From a virus, in IMG/VR virus record IMGVR_UViG_3300031240_000010, positions 1 to 54,644 of that record: a stretch of 54,644 bases of DNA; one strand, written 5' to 3'. This document shows positions 32,722 through 39,723 of this stretch, in pieces. A program made the translations under genes and the position numbers. Numbering within the stretch: the stretch's first letter is position 1; each line of letters begins with the position of its first letter. Below the pieces are notes generated by a model. It made no database searches, was not told where the DNA came from, and was given only the letters and a program-made list of their open reading frames with translations.

Positions 32722-32922
32722 ATGGTAGATAAAGTGTATAACGTTTGGCGTAGGGATATTGCAGCAGAGTATGTGATCACAACTGGCCGGGCTTTTCCTT
32801 CAATGGGGACACCTAAAGGTGATCAACTTAGAAAACGCTTAGTAAGACTTTCTGATATGGACAATGTACCAACAGTAACGGAAACCCTTGTACTTATGAG
32901 AGTAGAAGGTTTGTTAGTTTGA
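32722..32922 (+). CDS. Small hypothetical protein
   Basis: 66 residues from the ATG at 32722 with GGAGG five bases upstream; an earlier in-frame ATG at 32680 lies in the hairpin. 'VYNVWRRDIAAEYVIT' and 'LRKRLVRLSDMDNVPTVTET' suggest an alpha/beta fold. No family recognised. Confidence 0.5.
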   Translation: MVDKVYNVWRRDIAAEYVITTGRAFPSMGTPKGDQLRKRLVRLSDMDNVPTVTETLVLMRVEGLLV

Positions 32923-32954
32923 ATAGTTGACCACTAGGCACCACAAGGAGTAGA

Positions 32955-33266
32955 ATGATGGTAAGTAATCCAAAGATTGTTGACTACAAACTTAAGGAAC
33001 GCTGCTTAACGGTTGAGCAGTTAATTGAGGAACTACAAGCTTTACCTGAACATGCCAAGAAGGCTTATGTTGTGTTTGGTTGTGACTATGGGGACCACTG
33101 CCATACAACTCAAGCACTACCTGTAGAAACCGTAAGAACACTTGATTATGGAACTGAAACTGTAATGGAATCAGCTTATAGCCACTCAGGGCTTAAGCTA
33201 GAAACTGAACATATACCAGAGGAGGAGGATGAATTTACACAGCTTCCCATAGTTGTGTTGGAGTAA
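32955..33266 (+). CDS. Conserved phage hypothetical (TVxxLIxxLxxLPxxA type)
   Basis: 103 residues; a second ATG three bases downstream has better spacing to AAGGAG. 'LTVEQLIEELQALPEHAKKA' and 'YVVFGCDYGDHCHTTQALPV' match a family of small phage and bacterial proteins that begin with an 'LxxLPpdaxVvv' helix-strand unit. Acidic C-terminus. Function unknown. Confidence 0.55.
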   Translation: MMVSNPKIVDYKLKERCLTVEQLIEELQALPEHAKKAYVVFGCDYGDHCHTTQALPVETVRTLDYGTETVMESAYSHSGLKLETEHIPEEEDEFTQLPIVVLE

Positions 33267-33273
33267 TCCAGGC

Positions 33274-33302
33274 TTGCATTGTGCTATAGGCTATGGTATA
33301 AC
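33274..33302 (+). promoter_or_regulatory. Sigma70-like promoter
   Basis: TTGCAT (33274-33279), 17-base spacer, TATAAC (33297-33302), in the gap before the 33349 gene. The -35 box is identical to that at 24003. Confidence 0.5.
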
Positions 33303-33348
33303 GTAGTTGTGTTGTGGGCACCAAGAACACTTACTTAAGGAGTTGATT

Positions 33349-33537
33349 ATGATAATACTATGTAAAGAGTTAGATGCTGAACTTGCACGTATTTGGTCTA
33401 GAATGCAGACTATTATTACTGAACGCCATATAGGTATTAATCAGATAGACTGTGATAGGTTATGTGTAGAAGAAATAGAACGCCTAACTTATAGGATGGA
33501 ATTAGACCAAGCAACTGTTAGACCTACTAAGAAATAG
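33349..33537 (+). CDS. Small helical hypothetical protein
   Basis: 62 residues from the ATG at 33349 with AAGGAG upstream. Predicted helical ('LCKELDAELARIWSRMQTII', 'LCVEEIERLTYRMELDQATV'). It has its own promoter. Followed by a GC-rich hairpin (about 33549-33594, GCCCACT...GTGGGGGC). No family recognised. Confidence 0.55.
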   Translation: MIILCKELDAELARIWSRMQTIITERHIGINQIDCDRLCVEEIERLTYRMELDQATVRPTKK

Positions 33538-33548
33538 GGTGTGGTGCC

Positions 33549-33594
33549 CACTCCCATCTAGTTGCTAGTTTGTTATTAGTGACTAGGTGGGGGC
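33549..33594 (+). terminator. Hairpin, possible terminator
   Basis: GCCCACTCCCATCTAGT pairs with ACTAGGTGGGGGC across a loop of about 15 bases, just after a stop codon. No T tract, so termination is uncertain; it may separate two transcription units. Confidence 0.4.
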
Positions 33595-33629
33595 TGTTCA
33601 CCAAGTTTTCCCTTATTAGGAGTTAGATG

Positions 33630-34271
33630 ATGAGCACCACAACTCAACACTGGTCATGCCAACTCGTGGAGCTTAAGGCTTGTAGAGAAGCCATGAGGTG
33701 GGTTCAGCAACAACCATCAGCCGAACAGGCTTGGCAATCATGTGAACGCGGAGATTGGATGTTATGGATTGCTGGTAGGTGTTCGGGTGAGGTAGGTAGT
33801 CCCAAACGAAAGTTACTGGGACTGGTCGCTTGTGGTTGTGCTCGCCTTGCACTCCCTTGCACAAAAGACAAGCAAGTGTTGAAGTGTATTGAAGTAACTG
33901 AAGCCTATTGCAAAGGAGACTTAGACGTTACTTTAGCAGACGTTAGAAAAGCACGGCAAGATGCTTATGCTGATGCTGATGCTTATGCTGCTGCTTATGC
34001 TGCTGCTGAGGCTGCTGCTGATGCTGCTGATACTGCTGATTATGCTGATGCTGCTTATGCTGCTGCCGCTGCTGCTTATGCTGCTGCTGATGCTGCTTAT
34101 GCTGCTGCTTACGCTGCTACTTATGCTGCTTATGCTACTTATGCTGCTGCTTATGCTACTTATGCTGCTGATTCTGCTGCTTATGCTGCTGATGCTGCTA
34201 AAATGGAGACTCTGCGTAAGTGTGCTGACATCGTCCGTACTTTCTATCCCAATCATCCGATTATCAAATAA
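33630..34271 (+). CDS. Ala/Tyr-repeat protein of a planctomycete-associated family
   Basis: 213 residues from the ATG at 33630 (GGAG seven bases upstream). The N-terminal half ('SAEQAWQSCERGDWMLWIAG' then 'LLGLVACGCARLALP') and the C-terminal 'MCADIVR'-type end ('LRKCADIVRTFYPNHP') match a family in which a long Ala-rich tract separates the two ends. Here residues ~115-192 are an imperfect repeat of Ala with Tyr or Asp every third or fourth residue, encoded by GCTGCTTAT/GCTGATGCT trinucleotide repeats. The family is common in Gemmata-like planctomycetes and some phages. The repeat probably forms a helical rod and is prone to length change. Function unknown. Confidence 0.6.
   Translation: MSTTTQHWSCQLVELKACREAMRWVQQQPSAEQAWQSCERGDWMLWIAGRCSGEVGSPKRKLLGLVACGCARLALPCTKDKQVLKCIEVTEAYCKGDLDVTLADVRKARQDAYADADAYAAAYAAAEAAADAADTADYADAAYAAAAAAYAAADAAYAAAYAATYAAYATYAAAYATYAADSAAYAADAAKMETLRKCADIVRTFYPNHPIIK
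33955..34200 (+). repeat. GCT/GAT/TAT trinucleotide repeat tract
   Basis: About 245 bases made of GCTGCT, GCTGAT and GCTTAT units, inside the Ala/Tyr-repeat gene. Open frames in all registers arise from the repeat (Met/Leu-rich and Ser/Ile-rich), but only the Ala/Tyr frame joins the flanking coding sequence. Slippage here would change length by whole codons. Confidence 0.8.
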
Positions 34272-34280
34272 GGAAGTGGT

Positions 34281-34472
34281 ATGCCTAAGTTCTACACTGT
34301 TCAAGTAAACGATGCACCATCCATCTACCCCTATGGTTATTTCCCCAGAAAGTACAGATATGAAAAGGAAGCAATTGCAGCAGCCAAGTCCGCTGTTGAG
34401 AAGGGAGCTACCAAAGCTAGGGTAGAGTACCCTGAATGCGGCGAACGTGACTTTTATCCCACAAAGAAGTAA
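34281..34472 (+). CDS. Small hypothetical protein
   Basis: 63 residues with GGAAG upstream. 'FYTVQVNDAPSIYPYGYFPR' then a helix ('YEKEAIAAAKSAVEKGATKA') and a strand, as in small beta-alpha-beta phage proteins. Begins MPKF, outside the MPK[VI] group. Function unknown. Confidence 0.55.
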   Translation: MPKFYTVQVNDAPSIYPYGYFPRKYRYEKEAIAAAKSAVEKGATKARVEYPECGERDFYPTKK

Positions 34473-34514
34473 CCTCAATCCAGGCTTGCAGCCTGACTAC
34501 TAAGGAGCACCACA

Positions 34515-34805
34515 ATGAGTAGAACATTACAAGAGTTGGCTAAGGAAGCTTTGGAAGTACAAGATGCCTGTAACTTATCAGGCGTTGTACATGGATTCAG
34601 TAGGGCAATAACTGACCTACGTAAAGCCTGCCCACACCTAGGGACCGATGAACTCAACCATCACCCAATCTGCATATTGTGGGCTGACAAGATTGCCCAC
34701 TTAACAGGGACTCAGGTATGTGGACATGATACAGTAACAGATGCTTACCCTGTAGTAAGTGAACTGGCTGAACCTGGAGTAACTAAGGAGATCCACAATG
34801 GCTAA
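34515..34805 (+). CDS. Conserved phage hypothetical protein
   Basis: 96 residues. 'LQELAKEALEVQDACNLSGV', 'VHGFSRAITDLRKACPHLGT' and 'HPICILWADKIAHLTGTQ' form a pattern I recognise from many phages and some bacteria, usually in blocks of small early genes. Helical. The end overlaps the next gene by eight bases. Function unknown. Confidence 0.6.
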   Translation: MSRTLQELAKEALEVQDACNLSGVVHGFSRAITDLRKACPHLGTDELNHHPICILWADKIAHLTGTQVCGHDTVTDAYPVVSELAEPGVTKEIHNG

Positions 34806-35019
34806 AATTAGGTTGATCAAAGGAACTTCAGAAGGAAATGAAGTAGTAAGTGAGTATGAATCTGATGCAGTACCAAGAAAATCTGAATGTATCCTACTAA
34901 AGAAGGATATACATGATACTCAAGAATTTGGGATTATGTATGTTAGGGATGTAAATCACGTGATTGATCCTTATGGTTTGGCACACATAGCAATCCTATT
35001 ATCAAAAGAGCCTGTATGA
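34798..35019 (+). CDS. Small hypothetical protein
   Basis: 73 residues with GGAG upstream, overlapping the genes on both sides. Beta-rich with basic patches ('MAKIRLIKGTSEGNEVVSEY', 'FGIMYVRDVNHVIDPYGLAH'). No family recognised. Confidence 0.5.
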   Translation: MAKIRLIKGTSEGNEVVSEYESDAVPRKSECILLKKDIHDTQEFGIMYVRDVNHVIDPYGLAHIAILLSKEPV

Positions 35020-35180
35020 CAGCCATATCAGGTAGACTACCTTGTGTAGCCATTGAGTATGATTGCAGGGGTGGTCGTGCCACTAAGGTATTTACAGATG
35101 TGAATGCCCACAAAGCACGAGCCTTTTGGACTAAGAAGTTTATTGCCGGCAAGAACCCAATCATTAAAGGAGTTAAGTGA
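35016..35180 (+). CDS. 54-residue basic microprotein
   Basis: The ATG overlaps the previous stop (ATGA) and the stop overlaps the next ATG (TGATG). 'RLPCVAIEYDCRGGRATKVF' then a basic helix ('AHKARAFWTKKFIAGKNP'). The frame uses the same codons as its neighbours and ends in a ribosome site for the next gene. Function unknown. Confidence 0.5.
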   Translation: MTAISGRLPCVAIEYDCRGGRATKVFTDVNAHKARAFWTKKFIAGKNPIIKGVK

Positions 35181-35776
35181 TGTACCAACGTGAACAAAAA
35201 CACCGTGACAATTGTGCTAAGATGCGTGACCTATTACTACAGGTTATTAAGGATGAGAACTTTAACTTTGGTAGTGTGATTAACGTAGATGACAGACTTT
35301 ATGACTTGTATAGAAAGGCACCATTAGAGACTAAGACTGATTACTACCATCTATACTCCCTTAGTGTAGAAAATAGCTTAATAGGATTAGTAGAACAGAA
35401 GCCAATGCTCCATAATTGTGGGACTACTGCTTGTGTGTTTGGCTATAGTCCGGGAGCACTACCAGAACTGATTTGGTCAGGTCAACATGTTGTTAGGAGA
35501 GATGGTGGTGATATAGACACAACAATGGATTACTTTGCCAAGGAACTATTAGGCCTCCATTGGTATTACTTTGAAGGTAGTGGTTGGGATATGAGCCGTG
35601 AAGTAACTAGGGAAGACTGTATTGCCATGCTCCACTACTTCACACAACCTAGGACTTACATCAACCCAATGGAAGATAGGAACTCAATACCTCTTACAGA
35701 ACGTCAAGTCAATGTGTTCCATAAGTATGCCAAGGAGACCCTGTATGCCAACCAAGAAGCCAAAGATCACAGCTAA
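35180..35776 (+). CDS. Hypothetical protein of a phage CGTxACxxG-type family
   Basis: 198 residues from the ATG at 35180 (AAAGGAG upstream). A helical N-terminus ('MRDLLLQVIKDENFNFG') precedes 'HNCGTTACVFGYSPGAL', a Cys-Gly-Thr-x-x-Cys motif found in conserved phage and planctomycete hypotheticals ('CGTvgCiaGwa'). The C-terminal part has 'EVTREDCIAMLHYF'. Largest protein of the small-gene block apart from the repeat protein. Function unknown. Confidence 0.55.
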   Translation: MYQREQKHRDNCAKMRDLLLQVIKDENFNFGSVINVDDRLYDLYRKAPLETKTDYYHLYSLSVENSLIGLVEQKPMLHNCGTTACVFGYSPGALPELIWSGQHVVRRDGGDIDTTMDYFAKELLGLHWYYFEGSGWDMSREVTREDCIAMLHYFTQPRTYINPMEDRNSIPLTERQVNVFHKYAKETLYANQEAKDHS

Positions 35777-35927
35777 GCAAGAAGGTGGAGATGATGGCTA
35801 CTGCTACGTGGTTAGAGTAGATGGTAGGGAGTACATCAATGGTCTAACCAAAGCTGAAGTTCCTTATTACAAAGCACAAGCCCTTAAACGATGGGAGGAA
35901 AAACATGCCCAAGCCAAAGAAGTGTAG
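35745..35927 (+). CDS. 60-residue hypothetical protein
   Basis: Starts at 35745 with AAGGAG eight bases upstream, inside the end of the preceding gene (32-base overlap). 'GDDGYCYVVRVDGREYINGL' is a beta hairpin and 'EVPYYKAQALKRWEEKHAQA' a helix. No family recognised. Confidence 0.5.
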   Translation: MPTKKPKITAKQEGGDDGYCYVVRVDGREYINGLTKAEVPYYKAQALKRWEEKHAQAKEV

Positions 35928-36102
35928 GTGTAGGGCACCTAAACGTCACAGGGATTGTATGTATTGTGGAACAGGGTGGGCAGGTGAAGTGATTTGTGGT
36001 AGGTGCAAAGAAGCAGGCATTGATGGTAAACTAATTCCAGGTACAGGACTTATTACCTGTATTCAACATAAGGTAAGAAAGGATGGTCTTAATACTAGAT
36101 AG
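35905..36102 (+). CDS. Small zinc-ribbon protein
   Basis: 65 residues with GGGAGG upstream; overlaps the previous gene by 23 bases. 'CRCRAPKRHRDCMYCG' and 'VICGRCKEAGIDG' hold at least five Cys, enough for one or two zinc sites, with a basic N-terminus. Probable nucleic-acid binder. Confidence 0.5.
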   Translation: MPKPKKCRCRAPKRHRDCMYCGTGWAGEVICGRCKEAGIDGKLIPGTGLITCIQHKVRKDGLNTR

Positions 36103-36140
36103 TGAGCTAAGGAACTCACATAAATAATTTCAATCTACAC

Positions 36141-36169
36141 TTGTTTAGGATTGAATCTAGTGCTACAAT
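36141..36169 (+). promoter_or_regulatory. Sigma70-like promoter for the 36233 gene
   Basis: TTGTTT (36141-36146), 17-base spacer, TACAAT (36164-36169). The leader that follows carries two small hairpins (GGGCAATAGCCC at about 36179-36190 and CCTAG-CCGAA-CTAGG at about 36200-36214) ahead of the AAGGAG ribosome site. Confidence 0.5.
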
Positions 36170-36232
36170 GTGGTTAGTGGGCAATAGCCCAAACGGACGC
36201 CTAGCCGAACTAGGTACTTGTTAAGGAGCGAT

Positions 36233-36763
36233 ATGATGCGAGTGTTCTACAACGAGGGTAGTGAAGGTGGTACTGCTGTTGCTGAAGCCCCCAAAGCTAA
36301 GGCTAAGAAGGTCAGTGCCAAACACCAGACCACCACGGTCGCAGGAGGTAGTGGCAAGTCAGTTAAGAAGGCAGTCAAGAAGAAAGCTGCCAAGCCTGAG
36401 GGTGAGAAGAAGGAGCGGAGTGGTCTGTATGGTATTGAACGTGAAAAGGACTTGCCTTGGAGCGACAAAAAGGTAAGCGTGTTCAAAGCCCTTAAGGCTC
36501 TGAAGTGCTTTGGTGTGGACAGTGCCAAGGGAGCGGCTGATGTTGCTGCTAAGATTGGTGGGGAGGCTGATGCAGCTTTGGTCCGCCACTACTCCTACCA
36601 TGCTAAGGCTGCTGGCCTTATCGAAGTGGTTAAGGGAGTTGAGGAGATTCGTGGTGTGGCTATCTACCTCACCAAGAAAGGTGCTGCCCTTGACCCTGTA
36701 GCCGAGTTCAAGAAGCAGGAAGCTGAGAAGGCTGCCAAGTCCAAGAAGAAAGACAAGGAATAG
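36233..36763 (+). CDS. Lys/Ala-rich winged-helix-like protein (paralogue of 30453 protein)
   Basis: 176 residues from the ATG at 36233 (AAGGAG upstream). A histone-like Lys/Ala region (about 20-70, 'KKAVKKKAAKPEGEKKE') precedes 'KVSVFKALKALKCFGVDSAK', 'GAADVAAKIGGEADAALVRH', 'YSYHAKAAGLIEVVKGVEEI' and 'AIYLTKKGAALDP'. The VRHYxYH...GL...LTxxG pattern and overall order match the 30453 protein. A second Lys-rich tail ends it. Own promoter and terminator suggest high expression. A role in phage DNA organisation or transcription control is inferred. Confidence 0.6.
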   Translation: MMRVFYNEGSEGGTAVAEAPKAKAKKVSAKHQTTTVAGGSGKSVKKAVKKKAAKPEGEKKERSGLYGIEREKDLPWSDKKVSVFKALKALKCFGVDSAKGAADVAAKIGGEADAALVRHYSYHAKAAGLIEVVKGVEEIRGVAIYLTKKGAALDPVAEFKKQEAEKAAKSKKKDKE

Positions 36764-36823
36764 TCACTCAGGGTCTTACCACCCAAGCTGAATACTTGAG
36801 TTAGAATACAATAGGTTAAGAAC

Positions 36824-36861
36824 AAGGACTTAGGGCATCGTGCTCTAGGTCCTTTTCTTTT
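36824..36861 (+). terminator. Rho-independent terminator of the plus-strand block
   Basis: AAGGACTTAGGGCA (36824-36837) pairs with TGCTCTAGGTCCTT (36841-36854) around TCG, followed by TTTTCTTTT. Ends the small-gene block before the convergent minus-strand operon. Confidence 0.85.
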
Positions 36862-37009
36862 AACTACGCCTAATGTTAAGCTAGGTAATATAGGTAATAT
36901 GGCTTTTAAGCCCCCTAGCTTGCGTTTTAACGCATTACAAGGTTTAGGGGTACTTTGGGGCCTTTACCTGCTAACTATGCGTTAGGCAGCGTTTTAAGGG
37001 GTCTGTAGC
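36862..37009. other. Convergent intergenic spacer
   Basis: Between the plus-strand terminator and the radical SAM stop. No gene. It contains short palindromes (GGCTTTTAAGCC, GCGTTTTAACGC) and words such as CGTTTTAAGGGG that recur in other GC-rich patches of the window. A CTGCCTAAC/GTTAGCAGG inverted repeat near 36970-36992 may terminate leftward transcripts. Confidence 0.4.
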
Positions 37010-37978
37010 CTATACCTTTTGCCAGTCCCTTAACACTGGCAAGGTGTAGGTCTTACCCGCTACTGCTTTGGCTATCACTGCCTCATCCCTAGGGCTAGGC
37101 AACGGTAAGCTATCATTGCCACGCTGGTCAGGTAAAAGTCCTGGTCTATAGCTCAAAGCATCACATCCCTTGCAGGCACCAAAGTCCCTTAGACCATGAT
37201 ACAGCTTTCTACGTGCTGCTTGGAACTCAGGGCCTTGCCAGATATCTACAATAGATTTATATTGTATATTACCACACTTATAAACTCCTGTCCAATCATT
37301 ACAACATAGAGCAATACTACCATCCCAACGTATGCTCATCTCACGGAATGGTTTAGCACAACGCTTACCTTGAGCAGAGTCATTAAGGGGAGCACCACAG
37401 CCACAATGATTGTTAAGACTACTATGAGTGCCTTTAGTGGCTTCACTAATGTCTTGTACAATCACTAGATCATGCTCACCTTCTGCCCTACGTTGATGAG
37501 GATTAGCCTGCTTATCCTTTGGATAATGCTTAGGCTTGAATACCCCAGTATACTTTTCTAGTATCTTAGGCACAATATTCACATTCTCATAAGCATCCAA
37601 GGCTAACACATTCAGGTTGATTAGCACACCATCAATCAGCTCTGTGGGTGACCTAAGGAAACCACCACCATTGCTAGTCATCATTAGGTGAGTCTTCTTA
37701 GGCAAACCCTTACGGAACAGGCTTACTATTTTGACTAAGTCAGGGTGTAGACTAGGTTCACCGTGCATAGCAAACTCAATACGACTATTCCACTTAGACT
37801 CCTTAATCTGCTCTATAAGTACCTTAGCTAAGTCTAGTGTCATAAACTTAAGGTCATTAGCCTTACCACGAATACCATTAAGTCCACAAAAGCTACAACG
37901 GAGGTTACAGCCCTCACAGAGCTCAACTTGTAGACAGAATGGTGGTGCTTGGACATACTGCTGAGTAATCTTAGGCAT
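37010..37978 (-). CDS. Radical SAM/SPASM-domain enzyme
   Basis: 322 residues from the ATG at 37978, opening MPKITQQYVQAPP. The radical SAM cluster motif CxxxCxxC is in 'CEGCNLRCSFCGLNGIRG'; 'IEFAMHGEPSLHPDLVKIVS' is the GE/ribose-binding strand and 'THLMMTSNGGGFL' the next. The C-terminus is SPASM-like: 'RCAKPFREMSIRWDGSIALC', 'CNDW', 'GNIQYKSIVDIWQGPEFQ', and 'GACKGCDA'. Such enzymes modify peptides, sugars or nucleotides by radical chemistry with S-adenosylmethionine. It is the last gene in an operon with two glycosyltransferases and an HMUDK_hel-like protein, which suggests action on a modified base or its sugar. Substrate unknown. Confidence 0.8.
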   Translation of the reverse strand: MPKITQQYVQAPPFCLQVELCEGCNLRCSFCGLNGIRGKANDLKFMTLDLAKVLIEQIKESKWNSRIEFAMHGEPSLHPDLVKIVSLFRKGLPKKTHLMMTSNGGGFLRSPTELIDGVLINLNVLALDAYENVNIVPKILEKYTGVFKPKHYPKDKQANPHQRRAEGEHDLVIVQDISEATKGTHSSLNNHCGCGAPLNDSAQGKRCAKPFREMSIRWDGSIALCCNDWTGVYKCGNIQYKSIVDIWQGPEFQAARRKLYHGLRDFGACKGCDALSYRPGLLPDQRGNDSLPLPSPRDEAVIAKAVAGKTYTLPVLRDWQKV

Positions 37979-37988
37979 ATCAAGTTCC

Positions 37989-38735
37989 CTATTTAATTGA
38001 CCTGTGTGCTCTAACCTTAGCCCATTTGCAACGTACTCGTGGGACACCATTCTTATCAAACTTGTGTGTAATCAGGTGAGGCCATAGCCGTTCTAACACT
38101 AACACTTGCTCCAAGCAGCTTTCCTTAGTACGCCAGATACTACAGCCACCCTTACGTTCAAAGTTACCTATGTCATCGTGGCAGTAGTTAGAAATCATAC
38201 TAACTGGTAGCTTATTCCACAATACCTGTAACACAAAGTCAATATCCTCATGACCTATAACACGGTCAAACCTTTCCTTACCTGTTAGCAGTGACTTGTT
38301 GATAGCAAATAGGTGGAGTAGTGGTCCTAGCTTAGTGTTAAAGGGCTTTTCCTTCATCTGTATCATAAACCTTTGTTCAACCCCTACCAAAGCATTCGTT
38401 TCCATTTGCTTGGTAATGAGCTTGAATAGGTCTGCTACGTCTACTGGTGTTGCTTTCTTAGTACCTGTATCAGTTACCTTATGGAACTTGATGTCATCAT
38501 CCAACATAATGGTCTGTGTATAGCCTGCTAACTGAGTAGCTAATACCTTTTCACGTTTCTCTGCTATATTCTTAGCTTCTACAATGATCCTAGGTAGTAC
38601 GTGGTCTAGCTTAGTATCATCACCCATAGTCTGGCAGAACCTAAACTTAACTCCTGCTGCTAATAGAGCCTGGGCTGTGAGTTGCATACTCATATCACGA
38701 CCACGAGTTAGTATCAATATTTCAGGCTTTAGCAT
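37989..38735 (-). CDS. TET-associated-type glycosyltransferase (GT-A, DNA modification)
   Basis: 248 residues from the ATG at 38735, which has GGAGG seven bases upstream. 'ILILTRGRDMSMQLTAQ' is the N-terminal strand; 'QTIMLDDDIKFHKV' holds the DDD metal/nucleotide site; 'RVIGHEDIDFVLQVLWNKLP' is the E-D-x-D-x-x-L-Q motif; and 'KGGCSIWRTKESCLEQVLVL' closes the domain. This order is that of the TAGT family, known from phage clusters that hypermodify DNA bases. It would add a sugar to a hydroxymethylated base in DNA. A TET/JBP oxygenase is not seen in the window, so the acceptor may come from the thymidylate-synthase-type enzyme instead. Confidence 0.72.
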   Translation of the reverse strand: MLKPEILILTRGRDMSMQLTAQALLAAGVKFRFCQTMGDDTKLDHVLPRIIVEAKNIAEKREKVLATQLAGYTQTIMLDDDIKFHKVTDTGTKKATPVDVADLFKLITKQMETNALVGVEQRFMIQMKEKPFNTKLGPLLHLFAINKSLLTGKERFDRVIGHEDIDFVLQVLWNKLPVSMISNYCHDDIGNFERKGGCSIWRTKESCLEQVLVLERLWPHLITHKFDKNGVPRVRCKWAKVRAHRSIK

Positions 38736-39723
38736 TAAGAACCTCCACAAACTGTTTGGCTATGAGTTTAGCATCATGCCTTGCTAGTAGTATATCACTA
38801 TTCTTAACCATTACATCTTGACCTTTAAGGGACTTCTTAAGTATAGCAGCTAATTCTTCACCATCACTAACAGCAAAGCAATTAACTCCTACCTTCATTT
38901 CATCACCAGGAATTAACCACTTACGGTTAATGATGTTGATACTACCTGCATCCATAGCCTCCATAAAGCTGTATTGAGTACCACCACCATCGCCCTTAAT
39001 CACACTCATATCAACTGCATAGGTTGCCTTATGGCAGATGCTAGTAGCTACCTCACGTTCCCTAGGATAAGCTGCCTTACTCTGCTCCCATTCAGGGTAA
39101 TTAGGACATATCTTAAACCTAGTGTATAGTCTATTCTCAAACCCATTTATCTGTATTTGCTTATCCTTGGGTAGTAAACGGTTAGCATCTAGTAGAATAT
39201 CTGTATGCTTATCAAAGTCTATACGGCTAATAGAACAGGCATTCAATTCACCAGTTGCTTTAGTCTTAGGCTTGAAGTGTCTATGGTAGGGGTGTAGGAC
39301 TAGGTGACTATCAGGTATCTGCTTTTGTACAGCCTTACGAATAGTGATGTATCTGTTACTATCACTCAGCTTTAGGTTAGCAAACTCCGCTGGGTCATGT
39401 ACAACCATCCAAGCACCATGTTCTAATAGTGCTTGTGCCTTTTCCCTAAAGTTCTTTTGTAGAGCTACTATAACTGAGTTACAGTTAGGATTATCAGGCA
39501 CCATTAAACCACCAGTTCTAACTATGTGCTCAGCATCTCCAAGGCATATATTCCTATACTCTTGGTCGTAACCAAACTGCCTACGCTTCATCTCAGACCT
39601 ATTACCAACCTTATAGAGTAACGGATTATAACCAGCTTGCTTTAGTCCATACATCAAATGTGCTGTGTAGGTCACCCAACCTCCTGTAGTATTACCACTA
39701 AGATAGAATAGGTTTATATTCAT
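38722..39723 (-). CDS. GT-B glycosyltransferase
   Basis: 333 residues. Opens 'MNINLFYLSGNTTGGWVTYT' with the Gly-rich N-terminal loop of GT-B enzymes; 'NACSISRIDFDKHTDILLDA' is the linker to the C-terminal Rossmann fold, and 'GGGTQYSFMEAMDAGSINII' matches the E-x-x-A-x-G nucleotide-sugar site (Glu in 'FMEAMDAG'). The retaining GT4-like pattern suggests transfer from UDP- or GDP-sugar. Overlaps the TAGT gene by 14 bases and the HMUDK_hel-like gene by four. DNA glycosylation is inferred from context; capsule or teichoic chemistry is less likely. Confidence 0.72.
   Translation of the reverse strand: MNINLFYLSGNTTGGWVTYTAHLMYGLKQAGYNPLLYKVGNRSEMKRRQFGYDQEYRNICLGDAEHIVRTGGLMVPDNPNCNSVIVALQKNFREKAQALLEHGAWMVVHDPAEFANLKLSDSNRYITIRKAVQKQIPDSHLVLHPYHRHFKPKTKATGELNACSISRIDFDKHTDILLDANRLLPKDKQIQINGFENRLYTRFKICPNYPEWEQSKAAYPREREVATSICHKATYAVDMSVIKGDGGGTQYSFMEAMDAGSINIINRKWLIPGDEMKVGVNCFAVSDGEELAAILKKSLKGQDVMVKNSDILLARHDAKLIAKQFVEVLNAKA

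Noticed and set aside
33933-34478. Ser/Ile-rich minus-strand frame and Met/Leu-rich plus-strand frame
   Set aside because: Both arise from the trinucleotide repeat of the Ala/Tyr gene; they lack ribosome sites and family features outside the repeat.
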